NCBI RefSeq assembly: GCF_038008685.1
Contig: NZ_JBBOZQ010000001.1
Span: 2,294,001 to 2,358,000 of the forward strand
Length of the DNA: 64,000 bases
Source: Lysinibacillus sp. FSL W8-0992
GTDB lineage: Bacteria; Bacillota; Bacilli; Bacillales_A; Planococcaceae
Reading direction: 5' to 3'
Under the pieces are notes generated by a model. It saw nothing but the letters and a program-made list of their open reading frames with translations, was not told the origin of the DNA and did not search any database. Below are positions 38,026 through 46,204 of this stretch, piece by piece (position 1 is the first letter of the stretch; each line of letters begins with the position of its first letter). A program made the translations under genes and the position numbers.

Positions 38026-39201
38026 ATGAACATACAATACGTTCCGGCAAAAGATTATCAACAAATTCATCGATTACGAGATTATTGCTTTCCAAATAAA
38101 TATAGCGGTGCGCGGCGCGATGATTTTCATTATTGGATTGAGCATAGTGCAACTTTAGGTGCTTATGATGGCGATAAGGTTGTTGGGCAGCTATTAATAC
38201 TACCGCTTAATATGACGATACATGGTGAAAACTATGAAATGGGTGGTATTGGATTTGTGGCAACATATCCTGAGTACCGTCAGCAAGGAATTATAAAAAA
38301 GCTAATGACTGCTTCTCTAGAGGAAATGCGACAACATGGGCAAACCATCTCGGTACTTGCACCCTTTTCCGTTTCTTTTTACCGTTATTTTGGTTGGGAA
38401 TTATTTTTTGACAAACTACATTATGCTATTCCTAACTCACAGTTTCCTCATTTCGGCAAACAGTTAGATGTTGTAAAACGTATGAGCTTTGAATGGCCGG
38501 ATAGTACGTTGTTCGAAGCAATTCAACAATTTCATAATGCACAGGCAAGTGTTACAAATGGTGGGATGCTACGTGACGCAGCATGGTGGAAACGCATTGA
38601 AAGAAGATCACCTGAAAGCCATTTTGCTGCGTGTTTTCTGGAACAAAAAATAGTAGGGTATATCCGCTATACGATTCAAGATGGCATCTTTACAATTCAT
38701 GACTTTATTGTGGAGGATCATTTAGCAGAACAAGCACTATGGCGCTTTATAACATCACATGCAGCAAGTGTACACACGATCGAAGGAATTACGGCAAAAG
38801 ATAGCCATTTTGGTTTTAATTTTGAAAATCCACAATTTCCAAAAAAGATTATACAAGATGTCATGGTCAGAATCGTGGATGCTTTTGCCTTTATGCAACG
38901 CTATCCATGGGGAGATTTACAGCAAACTTTGTACGTTCGTCTAGAGGATCACTTTTGTCCGTGGAATGAACATATTTACATGATAAATAAAGATGGTGAG
39001 ATCTCGATAATTGAGGAAAATTCCATGTGTGAAAAGCATATGCTTACATTACCAATCAACTTATTTTCTGCGATGATGGTCGGTTATCTTAGTGTGAAAG
39101 ATGCAGTGACTTTTGCGAATAAAGAGCTAGGTGACGAAGAAATACACCATTGGCAACAGGCAATTCCAGCGAAGCGACCTGCATTTTATGAATATTTTTA
39201 A
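38026..39201 (+). CDS. Eis-family GNAT acetyltransferase
   Basis: 391 residues with the Eis layout. An N-terminal GNAT domain has the acetyl-CoA loop GIGFVATYPEYRQQGIIKKLM near 76-97; the MSFEWP region starts a second GNAT-like fold. An SCP2-like C-terminal domain (LYVRLEDHFCPWNEH...) ends in the aromatic AFYEYF tail expected of Eis proteins. Known members acetylate amines of aminoglycosides or peptides. Here its place between ptsI and the PTS permease may mean acetylation of an amino sugar or wall peptide, which is inference. RBS AAGGAGG. Confidence 0.85.
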   Translation: MNIQYVPAKDYQQIHRLRDYCFPNKYSGARRDDFHYWIEHSATLGAYDGDKVVGQLLILPLNMTIHGENYEMGGIGFVATYPEYRQQGIIKKLMTASLEEMRQHGQTISVLAPFSVSFYRYFGWELFFDKLHYAIPNSQFPHFGKQLDVVKRMSFEWPDSTLFEAIQQFHNAQASVTNGGMLRDAAWWKRIERRSPESHFAACFLEQKIVGYIRYTIQDGIFTIHDFIVEDHLAEQALWRFITSHAASVHTIEGITAKDSHFGFNFENPQFPKKIIQDVMVRIVDAFAFMQRYPWGDLQQTLYVRLEDHFCPWNEHIYMINKDGEISIIEENSMCEKHMLTLPINLFSAMMVGYLSVKDAVTFANKELGDEEIHHWQQAIPAKRPAFYEYF

Positions 39202-39249
39202 CTTGCTGCAGCAGATGATAAAAAACGAAAAAATTTTTTGAATATTTTT

Positions 39250-39403
39250 CTGGACTATACCAGTTAGTTAAAGCCATTATTTAGCAAGTATCGAAGCAAT
39301 AGCCCAATTATTTATTAGCTTTGAAAAGGTATAAAATGACTAAAAAAGTATATTGTGGTATATACCAATTGGTGCTATTCTCAATATAAGAAAGCGATTT
39401 CAT
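39250..39403 (+). promoter_or_regulatory. regulatory region of the PTS operon: two NagR-like sites and a cre-like site
   Basis: CTGGACTATACCAG (39250-39263) and the perfect palindrome TGGTATATACCA (39356-39367) match the half-sites of the nagA operator. AAGAAAGCGATTTCAT (39388-39403) fits the CcpA cre consensus with one mismatch. Together they predict induction by amino sugars and carbon catabolite control. A confident -35/-10 pair was not picked out. Confidence 0.7.
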
Positions 39404-39463
39404 TGGAGTCGTCAATTCGTTAAAAGGTTCTAAATTTAAAAAAACAAAAAGGGAGTGCTGACG

Positions 39464-39775
39464 ATGAAAAATATTATGTTAGTTTGTGTTGCAGGGATGA
39501 GTACGAGTTTACTAGTTTCGAAGATGCAGAAGGCTGCACAGGAACAAAATATTGAAGCTGATATTTTTGCTATAGCTGAAAGTGAGGTAGATAAAGTTTT
39601 AGCAAATAAGAAGGCAGATGTACTGTTACTTGGACCGCAAGTTCGTTACTTAAAATCAACATTCGAAGTAAAATTCAAAGATTTAAATTTGCCAATTGAT
39701 GTAATCAATATGGCTGATTACGGCATGATGAACGGTGGAAATGTCTTACAACAGGCATTGAAGCTAATTGGATGA
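39464..39775 (+). CDS. PTS lactose/cellobiose-family EIIB
   Basis: 103-residue phosphotransfer subunit. The phosphorylated cysteine C8 lies in MLVCVAGMSTSLL, followed by the Rossmann-like alpha/beta fold and the LLGPQVRY motif near 51-58. ATG 39464 is used, with AAAAGGGAG just upstream; a GTG nine bases earlier overlaps that site. It is the first gene of IIB-IIA-IIC-MupG, with IIA 12 bases away. The lac family carries beta-linked disaccharides such as chitobiose. Confidence 0.94.
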   Translation: MKNIMLVCVAGMSTSLLVSKMQKAAQEQNIEADIFAIAESEVDKVLANKKADVLLLGPQVRYLKSTFEVKFKDLNLPIDVINMADYGMMNGGNVLQQALKLIG

Positions 39776-39787
39776 GGAGGCAAGCCA

Positions 39788-40108
39788 ATGGATGAAACAG
39801 CAATGATGCAGTCCATTATGGGCTTAATCGTCCATAGTGGTAATACGAAAAGTGAATGTATGGAAGCACTTCAGTTAGCAAAAAAGGGGCAAATTAACGA
39901 AGCAAAGGAAAAAATAAAGCAGGCAAATGAAGCGCTAGTCGAGGCTCATCATTCACAAACAGCATTGTTAACGCAGGAAGCAAGGGGAGAAAAAGTCGAA
40001 GTATCGATGCTATTAATTCATGCACAGGATCACTTAATGAATGCAATAACGTTTCGTGATTTAGCGCAAGAAATGATCGAACTATATGAACAAATCAAAG
40101 GGGAGTAA
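39788..40108 (+). CDS. PTS lactose/cellobiose-family EIIA
   Basis: 106-residue trimeric helical IIA subunit. The active histidine H78 in LLIHAQDHLMNA and the conserved AHHSQTALL helix are typical of LacF/ChbA proteins. It accepts phosphate from HPr and passes it to the EIIB just upstream. RBS GAGGAGG. Confidence 0.95.
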   Translation: MDETAMMQSIMGLIVHSGNTKSECMEALQLAKKGQINEAKEKIKQANEALVEAHHSQTALLTQEARGEKVEVSMLLIHAQDHLMNAITFRDLAQEMIELYEQIKGE

Positions 40109-40153
40109 CATCAGTTTTTGATGTCACAATAAAAAGCAAAGGGAGTGTGTGGA

Positions 40154-41476
40154 ATGTTCCGATTTTTAGAAGAAAAATTTGTGCCGGTAGCTGCTAGAGT
40201 TGGGAGTCAGCGTCATTTAGTTGCCATTCGTGACGGTTTTATTACGATTATGCCATTGACAATTGTAGGCTCGTTAGCTGTATTAATTAATAACTTACCA
40301 ATTGACTTTTACCAAAATGCACTGGACTCCATTTGGAAGCATGAAACATGGACGCAATGGGGCGGAAATATGTGGGGTGCGACATTTGGTATTCTGTCGC
40401 TGTTACTCGCGTTCGCAATTGCTTATAACTTAGCAAAAAGTTATAACAAAGACGGTCTTTCAGCTGGGGTTATTAGTCTTTCAAGTTATTTGACATTCGG
40501 TACGTTTGGTGAAGGCGGTTTATCAGGTTTAACAACTGGAACGGGCGGGATATTTATCGCCATTATCGTGTCCTTGTTGTCTACTGAATTATTTTGTAGG
40601 TTATCAGGTAATAGTAAGCTACTAATTAAAATGCCTGATGGGGTACCGCCAGCAGTTTCGAAATCATTTGCAGCATTGCTGCCAGCTATTATTACAATTG
40701 GTGTTTTTGCATTAGTTCGTACAATTATTTCTGCAGGTTTTGATATTCCAGATATTGTTGGTTCATTCTATTCAACGATTCAGGAGCCGTTTATGGGCTT
40801 AACAAATACGTGGGTTGCTGCCATAATTTTAGCCTTTATTCCAGCATTCTTATGGACGCTAGGTGTTCATGGTGCTAACATTATCGAGCCATTTATGCAA
40901 ACGATTAATTTACCTGCGATTGATGCAAACGTTGCAGCAATTTCTGCTGGCAAAGTTGCACCTTATATCGTGAATAAGCCATTCTTTGATGCATTCGTCA
41001 ATATGGGTGGATCGGGTACGACAATTGCACTTATTATCGCGATTTTCATTATTGCACGGAAAAACAAGCAATATAATACCGTTGGAAAATTATCCGCGGC
41101 ACCAGGGCTATTTAATATTAATGAGCCATTACTATTTGGTCTACCAATCGTTTTAAATCCAATCTTATTTATACCATTTATTTTAACGCCAATGGTAAAC
41201 GTAACAATTGCTTTCTTTGTCACAAAATGGGGTTGGGTTCCTGCGGCAACTGTTGCAGCCCCATGGACTACACCGCCTATAATTAACGGATTTTTAGTGA
41301 CACAATCTTGGACTGGAGCTGTTTTAAGTCTTGCGTTAATTGTGATATCAGTTTGTATCTATCTTCCATTCTTAGCGATGGCAAACCGAATTGCTAAACA
41401 AGACCAAAAAAAGGCAGAGCAAGCACAAGAACAACAAGCTGAAATTACAGCTGAGAATCCAAAAGTAGAAGTGTAA
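40154..41476 (+). CDS. PTS lactose/cellobiose-family EIIC permease
   Basis: 440-residue membrane permease with about 10 hydrophobic segments. CelB/ChbC motifs include RVGSQRHLVAIRDGFITIMPL at the N-terminus, LWTLGVHGANIIEP near 232-245 and FNINEPLLFGLPIVLNP near 320-336. ATG 40154 follows AAGGGAG. The specificity is probably a diacetylated beta-disaccharide (chitobiose or MurNAc-GlcNAc), judged from the neighbours. The tail is cytoplasmic and rich in Gln/Glu. Confidence 0.93.
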   Translation: MFRFLEEKFVPVAARVGSQRHLVAIRDGFITIMPLTIVGSLAVLINNLPIDFYQNALDSIWKHETWTQWGGNMWGATFGILSLLLAFAIAYNLAKSYNKDGLSAGVISLSSYLTFGTFGEGGLSGLTTGTGGIFIAIIVSLLSTELFCRLSGNSKLLIKMPDGVPPAVSKSFAALLPAIITIGVFALVRTIISAGFDIPDIVGSFYSTIQEPFMGLTNTWVAAIILAFIPAFLWTLGVHGANIIEPFMQTINLPAIDANVAAISAGKVAPYIVNKPFFDAFVNMGGSGTTIALIIAIFIIARKNKQYNTVGKLSAAPGLFNINEPLLFGLPIVLNPILFIPFILTPMVNVTIAFFVTKWGWVPAATVAAPWTTPPIINGFLVTQSWTGAVLSLALIVISVCIYLPFLAMANRIAKQDQKKAEQAQEQQAEITAENPKVEV

Positions 41477-41502
41477 TAGCTAAGCATTGGAGGTATTGTC
41501 AT

Positions 41503-42585
41503 TTGAGAAGATTAGGAATTTCACTCTATCCACAGCACAGCACGCTAGAAGAAATGCAACAATATGTTCAGCTAGCACACGATAATGGTTTTGATCGTAT
41601 TTTTACATGTCTTCTATCTTTAAACAATGAACATGAAAAGCTTAAATTGCAGCAAATCAATTATTTTGCAAAACAGCTAGGCTTTGATATTTCTGCTGAT
41701 ATTGCACCGGCTGTTTTTGAAGATTTAGGCTTAACGTATAAAAATATTGATTATTTTAAAGAACACTACCATCTGGCGGCATTGCGTTTAGATATGGGAT
41801 TCTCAGGTCAAGAGGAAGCGTTAATGTCTTTTGATGATAGTCAGTTAAAAATTGAGCTAAATATTAGTAATGGAACGAAATATGTGGATAATATATTATC
41901 CTACCAACCGAACCGTGACAATATTATAGGCTGTCATAATTTTTATCCAAGACGATTTACGGGTCTTTCAAGACAGCATTTTCTTGCAACATCTAAAAAT
42001 TTTAAAGCCAACCATATACGGACAGCTGCGATGATTTCATCGCAGCATGCACTGTACGGTCCTTGGGAAAAAACCGAGCATGGCCTACCAACACTAGAAG
42101 AGCATCGCGATTTACCGATTACTGTGCAAGCGAAAGATTTATGGCATACAGGCTTAATCGATGATTGTATTATTGGCAATATGTATGCCTCAGAGGAAGA
42201 ACTAAAAGCATTAGGACAATTAAATCGGCATAAGTTGGAGCTGAAAGTTGTACCATCCTCTGAAACAACGGTGTTAGAAGAAGCAGTCTTATTCAAAGAG
42301 CCTCATTTTAATCGAGGTGATGTATCGGATTACGTTATTCGTAGTACACAATCGAGAGTGAAATATAAAAATGGTGATTTCCCAGTTCACGATACGCATG
42401 CATTGCAACTAGGGGATGTCACGATTGATAATAATTTAGATGTTCGCTATAAAGGTGAACTACAAATAGTTTTAAAGGAAATGCCGAATGCTGGCTCTAC
42501 AAATGTAGTTGCCAAGGTAGTGGAGGAAGAACGCTTTTTAATAGCGCAAATTCAACCATGGGCGTCATTCGGATTTACAAAATAA
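41503..42585 (+). CDS. mupG: MupG-like DUF871 6-phospho-N-acetylmuramidase
   Basis: 360-residue TIM-barrel plus C-terminal cyclophilin-like domain (DUF871). MupG of Staphylococcus cleaves MurNAc-6-P-GlcNAc into MurNAc-6-P and GlcNAc inside the cell. Visible segments are RLGISLYPQHST at the start, DISADIAPAVFEDLG, RLDMGFSG, CHNFYPRRFTGLS and a C-terminal THALQLGDVTIDN. TTG start with GGAGGT. It sits directly behind the PTS genes, so it likely hydrolyses the imported phosphorylated disaccharide. The exact substrate is not proven. Confidence 0.85.
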   Translation: MRRLGISLYPQHSTLEEMQQYVQLAHDNGFDRIFTCLLSLNNEHEKLKLQQINYFAKQLGFDISADIAPAVFEDLGLTYKNIDYFKEHYHLAALRLDMGFSGQEEALMSFDDSQLKIELNISNGTKYVDNILSYQPNRDNIIGCHNFYPRRFTGLSRQHFLATSKNFKANHIRTAAMISSQHALYGPWEKTEHGLPTLEEHRDLPITVQAKDLWHTGLIDDCIIGNMYASEEELKALGQLNRHKLELKVVPSSETTVLEEAVLFKEPHFNRGDVSDYVIRSTQSRVKYKNGDFPVHDTHALQLGDVTIDNNLDVRYKGELQIVLKEMPNAGSTNVVAKVVEEERFLIAQIQPWASFGFTK

Positions 42586-42599
42586 TTGAACTTAAAAGG

Positions 42600-42636
42600 A
42601 GGATTAAGCCGACAATTGTATGTGCTTAATCCTTTT
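42600..42636 (+). terminator. hairpin between mupG and the sugar kinase
   Basis: Perfect 10-bp stem AGGATTAAGC/GCTTAATCCT (42600-42609 with 42624-42633) and a T5 run. It may cut expression of the kinase relative to the PTS genes. Confidence 0.82.
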
Positions 42637-42659
42637 TCATATAGAAAGGAGCAAATAGG

Positions 42660-43649
42660 ATGTATGTGCTAGCGATAGATGGAGGGGGTACAAAAACTTG
42701 TGCTGTTATTTGTGATGAATATGGCACTATTTATGGCAAGGTGATGACGTCACGTAGTAACCCAACTGCAATGGATGCACATGATTTTGAGGCAACAATT
42801 CACGGATTGTTACAGAAAATGCAGGAGCAAACGCCACAAATATTGCCAGCAATACATAGTTGCTTTGCTGGCATGGCAGGGGTGAAGGAACGGCAAGCTG
42901 AAGGCATAGTAGAAAGTATTATTCGTCAATATGTTGATCAGACGACGACCGTTGTAATAGAGAATGATGCTTTAATTGCGCTATATGCTGGTACGATGGG
43001 ACAAGAAGGAATTGTCCAAATTGCTGGTACGGGTGCGATTACGATGGGGTTCAACCATCAGCATATGGTTAATCGTGTTGGTGGCTGGGGGTACTTATTT
43101 GATGATGAAGGTAGTGGTTATGATTTAGGTATTCATGTGCTAAAGGCTGTTTTTCAAAGCTATGATCAGCGTGCACAGCCAACCGTTTTAACAGATATAG
43201 TACTACAACATTTCTCAGTTGATTGTGTTCCGCAATTAATTGAACATATTTATGGAGTGGAGCACCCAAGAACAGTGATTGCACCAATTGGCAAATATGT
43301 TTTTCAAGTTGCAGAAAAAGGAGACCGTATAGCCAAACACATTGTGCAAGACGCTTGTGTCAAATATTATACGGCGATAAAAACATGTTATGCCAGCATG
43401 TCATGGGGGAGAGAAAATGTACCCGTAGTATTAGCAGGCGGTGTATTTTCGAATAATCCTACTATTGTTTCGCACCTTGAACAATTAGCATTAGCAGACC
43501 AGTTGCCGATACAATTTATTTTACCTGATTTAGAGCCGATTGGTGGGGCGGTTGTCGGAGCCTTTAAACAAGCGCACGTTCAACTAGATGTGTCATTTAT
43601 TGAAGCGTTTCAAGCAAATTTTGAGAAATGGGAAAATGAAAATGTCTAA
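42660..43649 (+). CDS. BadF/BadG-family N-acetylglucosamine/N-acetylmuramate kinase
   Basis: 329-residue ASKHA-fold kinase. The phosphate-1 loop is AIDGGGTKTCAVICDE near 5-20, the phosphate-2 region IAGTGAITMGF near 121-131, then RVGGWGYLFDDEGSGYDLG near 139-157 and an adenosine loop VLAGGVFSNNP. This resembles MurK/NAGK enzymes that phosphorylate free GlcNAc or MurNAc at C6. In this operon it would trap GlcNAc released by MupG and feed NagA. RBS AAAGGAG. Confidence 0.87.
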   Translation: MYVLAIDGGGTKTCAVICDEYGTIYGKVMTSRSNPTAMDAHDFEATIHGLLQKMQEQTPQILPAIHSCFAGMAGVKERQAEGIVESIIRQYVDQTTTVVIENDALIALYAGTMGQEGIVQIAGTGAITMGFNHQHMVNRVGGWGYLFDDEGSGYDLGIHVLKAVFQSYDQRAQPTVLTDIVLQHFSVDCVPQLIEHIYGVEHPRTVIAPIGKYVFQVAEKGDRIAKHIVQDACVKYYTAIKTCYASMSWGRENVPVVLAGGVFSNNPTIVSHLEQLALADQLPIQFILPDLEPIGGAVVGAFKQAHVQLDVSFIEAFQANFEKWENENV

Positions 43650-43819
43650 ATAGGCTAAAACAACCCTCTATGCGAAATTTTTTAGTACAACAACTGTGCG
43701 AGTTCTTTTTGAGAATTTCCACTTGAACAATATCATGATAGAATGTAATATAGGTTTGATTTTATCTTAGTATATAACTAGGTTTACTAATAAAAATTGG
43801 ATAGATGGAGAGTGTAAGG

Positions 43820-44581
43820 ATGTTACATCAATTTTCTCGTAACGAGCTCGCGATAGGTACTGAGGGACTCGAAAAATTAAAAAATACAACAGTAGCCATT
43901 TTAGGTGTAGGTGGCGTCGGCTCATTTGCTGCAGAGGCATGTGCTCGTAGTGGGATTGGTCGCATTATTTTAGTTGATAAGGATAATGTAGATATTACGA
44001 ACGTTAACCGTCAATTAGTAGCGTATCTTTCAACAGTAGGAAAATCCAAATCTGGCGTTATGAAAGAGCGTATTGCTGATATTAATCCAGAATGTGAAGT
44101 AATTGATATGCATATGTTTTATACGGAAGAAACATATGAGGAATTTTTTGCACAAGGAATCGACTATGTTATTGACGCGAGCGATACGGTGATCTATAAA
44201 ATTCACATTATGAAAGAATGCTTAAAACGTAACATCCCAATTATTTCAAGTATGGGTGCTGCCAATAAAATGGACCCAACCCGCTTCAAAATCGCGGATA
44301 TTTCGAAAACACATACAGATCCATTAGCGAAAGTTATTCGTACAAAATTACGAAAAGATGGTATTCATAAAGGGGTAACAGTTGTATTCTCTGATGAAAG
44401 TCCGATTGTCGTACGTCCAGATGTCGTAGAGCATGTGGGTAAACCAGATGCCGCTATCCGTAAGGCGAAAATGCCACCATCTTCTAACGCATTTGTCCCT
44501 TCTGTTGCAGGTTTAATAGCAGCAAGTTGGGTAGTCAATAAAATTGTAGAAGATGTGAAAATTACTCGCGTACAAGGTTAA
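43820..44581 (+). CDS. tcdA: tRNA threonylcarbamoyladenosine dehydratase TcdA
   Basis: ThiF/E1-like enzyme that cyclises t6A37 to ct6A in ANN-decoding tRNAs. 253 residues from ATG 43820 (GGAG site; an upstream ATG at 43805 overlaps that site). ATP-binding VAILGVGGVGSFAAEACARSG at about 25-45, then DNVDITNVNRQ, VIDASDT and ISSMGAANKMDP. It is the YrvM counterpart that in B. subtilis lies near aspS; here the amino-sugar cluster is inserted between them. Confidence 0.94.
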   Translation: MLHQFSRNELAIGTEGLEKLKNTTVAILGVGGVGSFAAEACARSGIGRIILVDKDNVDITNVNRQLVAYLSTVGKSKSGVMKERIADINPECEVIDMHMFYTEETYEEFFAQGIDYVIDASDTVIYKIHIMKECLKRNIPIISSMGAANKMDPTRFKIADISKTHTDPLAKVIRTKLRKDGIHKGVTVVFSDESPIVVRPDVVEHVGKPDAAIRKAKMPPSSNAFVPSVAGLIAASWVVNKIVEDVKITRVQG

Positions 44582-44674
44582 GCCATTTGTCTTGTATTTA
44601 GCAGTAGCTAGCATATTAAAAATGTTTTTATGTTAATTAAAAGAAGAATCTGCAAAGTTTTCCTTGAGGAAGTT

Positions 44675-44705
44675 GTGAGTTTGTGCCTGCACATGCTCAC
44701 TTTTT
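44675..44705 (+). terminator. terminator hairpin after tcdA
   Basis: Nested stem GTGAG-TTT-GTGC-CT-GCAC-ATG-CTCAC followed by five T, itself enclosed in a longer imperfect stem (44641-44658 with 44714-44729). The rest of the 44582-44855 gap holds nothing recognised apart from AT-rich upstream sequence. Confidence 0.7.
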
Positions 44706-44855
44706 CATAGACGACTTGTAGATTCTTTTCTTTTATGACAAGAAAATCAGTAGGAGAAATGACTAAAAATGCTCCCTTATGTTACTTACGCAACAGACGT
44801 TCACTTTTTCTATGTTACAATAGGGCTGTTATAAAAGAGGGGGCATTCATTAATA

Positions 44856-45242
44856 ATGGAGCAAATTTATCAAATGGAATATAGAGGATTGAATCTATTC
44901 GATGAAATTAGCACAGTGGAATTAGCGATTGATGAGGAGAGAAAGACGATACATATTTTTGATGTTGGACAGGTTGTGACACCTGTTTTTAATTTTGATG
45001 TATCTGCTTATGAATTATCAGATGGCTTTTACAAAATGGCGGATATACTTCGGCATAAACGAATTTTAACTGAACAGCAACCAGCGACAGAGCTGACGTT
45101 AAGCCAATGGCTAATTACGAATAATGCGTATTTTTATATTCCAAAACAAAGAATTAAAAAATATGCAAACGGTAGCATCGTCGAAATAATAAATCAAGAA
45201 AAGGAACAATTTTTGTTTGATTACTATATACAAAGAGTTTAA
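44856..45242 (+). CDS. hypothetical protein
   Basis: 128-residue soluble acidic protein with no recognised family. It begins MEQIYQMEYRGLNLFDEIS, has alternating beta-like stretches (TVELAIDEERKTIHIFDVG), and later the LSQWLITNNAYFYIP and IIEIINQEKEQFLFDYYI-like segments. No signal peptide or transmembrane helix. GAGGGGG lies 12 bases before the ATG, a slightly long spacing. It is an accessory gene between tcdA and rarA, and its function is unknown. Confidence 0.65.
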   Translation: MEQIYQMEYRGLNLFDEISTVELAIDEERKTIHIFDVGQVVTPVFNFDVSAYELSDGFYKMADILRHKRILTEQQPATELTLSQWLITNNAYFYIPKQRIKKYANGSIVEIINQEKEQFLFDYYIQRV

Positions 45243-45463
45243 TTTTACCAAAATAATTAATTTAACGTACACAAAATGCTAATAATTCACGAAATTGCCT
45301 TATTTTTTTCATGTCCTCACTTCTTCTTTTGGTTTATTGCTATAATTTGAATAATTCCAATATATAGAGATAATAGGTCAGCTTGTTTGGAATGTTCAAA
45401 TCTACTTAGGGGAAGTGGAAATGGCGTTTGCTAAAACAAATGAGAACATGGGAGAGTGGAAAA

Positions 45464-45982
45464 ATGAAAATACAAGTAATTCGTGAACATTTAGATATCG
45501 TAAAACTTCAAGAGAAAATGAATAGTATTGTATTTGATTATTTAGATACGTCTAATAATTACACAAAAGCCACGAGAGCTTTAACGCCTTTATATACACA
45601 AGCTACAACATTTTATAAGGAATATTTAGTTGCTAGAGCTGGTGAATTACCGAAAGCCAATACATATTGGCATTTGTTTATAGATTGTAGTGCCAAGCTT
45701 TGTTATTTTTTAGCTGCATCCATTTATTATTCTTCAAATGAGCTACAAAAAACACCTGAAAAAGTAGCGCGTTTATTAACGACTGCCGCCCGTTCTTTAC
45801 CAAGTATTGAGCAGGAAGAGAATGAGGAGCTATTAGCTGCGATTATCGCTCTATATGGTGATGTAATAGAAAATAGTGATCAGGTAGCAGCTTTAAGAGA
45901 CGAAGTCCTTGCCCAAAAAGGTGACGTCAAGCAATGTTTACAGCAATTTAAATTGTTTGTTGAGAAGGAATCCATAAATTAA
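45464..45982 (+). CDS. hypothetical helical protein
   Basis: 172-residue, mostly helical soluble protein with no recognised family. ATG 45464 (MKIQVIREHLDIVKLQEKM) follows GGGAGAG; an in-frame upstream start lacks a better site. Features are YLDTSNNYTKATRALTPLY and an acidic C-terminal half. A terminator at 45999 closes the gene. Position next to the family-A repeats and rarA gives no functional clue. Confidence 0.65.
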   Translation: MKIQVIREHLDIVKLQEKMNSIVFDYLDTSNNYTKATRALTPLYTQATTFYKEYLVARAGELPKANTYWHLFIDCSAKLCYFLAASIYYSSNELQKTPEKVARLLTTAARSLPSIEQEENEELLAAIIALYGDVIENSDQVAALRDEVLAQKGDVKQCLQQFKLFVEKESIN

Positions 45983-45998
45983 TAAGTAATGAATTATT

Positions 45999-46033
45999 AC
46001 CATTGTCGAAAAGCATAACGACAATGGTTTTTC
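45999..46033 (+). terminator. intrinsic terminator after the helical hypothetical gene
   Basis: Perfect 10-bp stem ACCATTGTCG/CGACAATGGT (45999-46008 with 46019-46028) followed by T-rich sequence. Confidence 0.82.
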
Positions 46034-46058
46034 ATTTTTGTGAGGGAAATGTAGATAA

Positions 46059-46204
46059 AATTGTTTATGTGCCTGGCACTCCATTACGCTATCCGTCCAG
46101 CACAAGTTGTAAGAAGCAACCCCCGCTATCTCGCGGTCTGTTGCGTCTTACGTTGCGTGCGTTCTTTTAAAGGTACGGTAAATTGTTTGAGTGCCTGGCA
46201 CTTT
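46059..46204 (+). repeat. pair of direct intergenic repeats (family A) next to rarA
   Basis: AATTGTTTATGTGCCTGGCA (46059-46078) and AATTGTTTGAGTGCCTGGCA (46181-46200) are direct copies 122 bases apart, each with the GTGCC-T-GGCAC palindrome. The interval has hairpin arms GCAAC...GTTGC (46117, 46140) like the trpA copy, and a 23-base segment shared with 51448-51470. The second copy overlaps the rarA stop codon. Confidence 0.85.
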
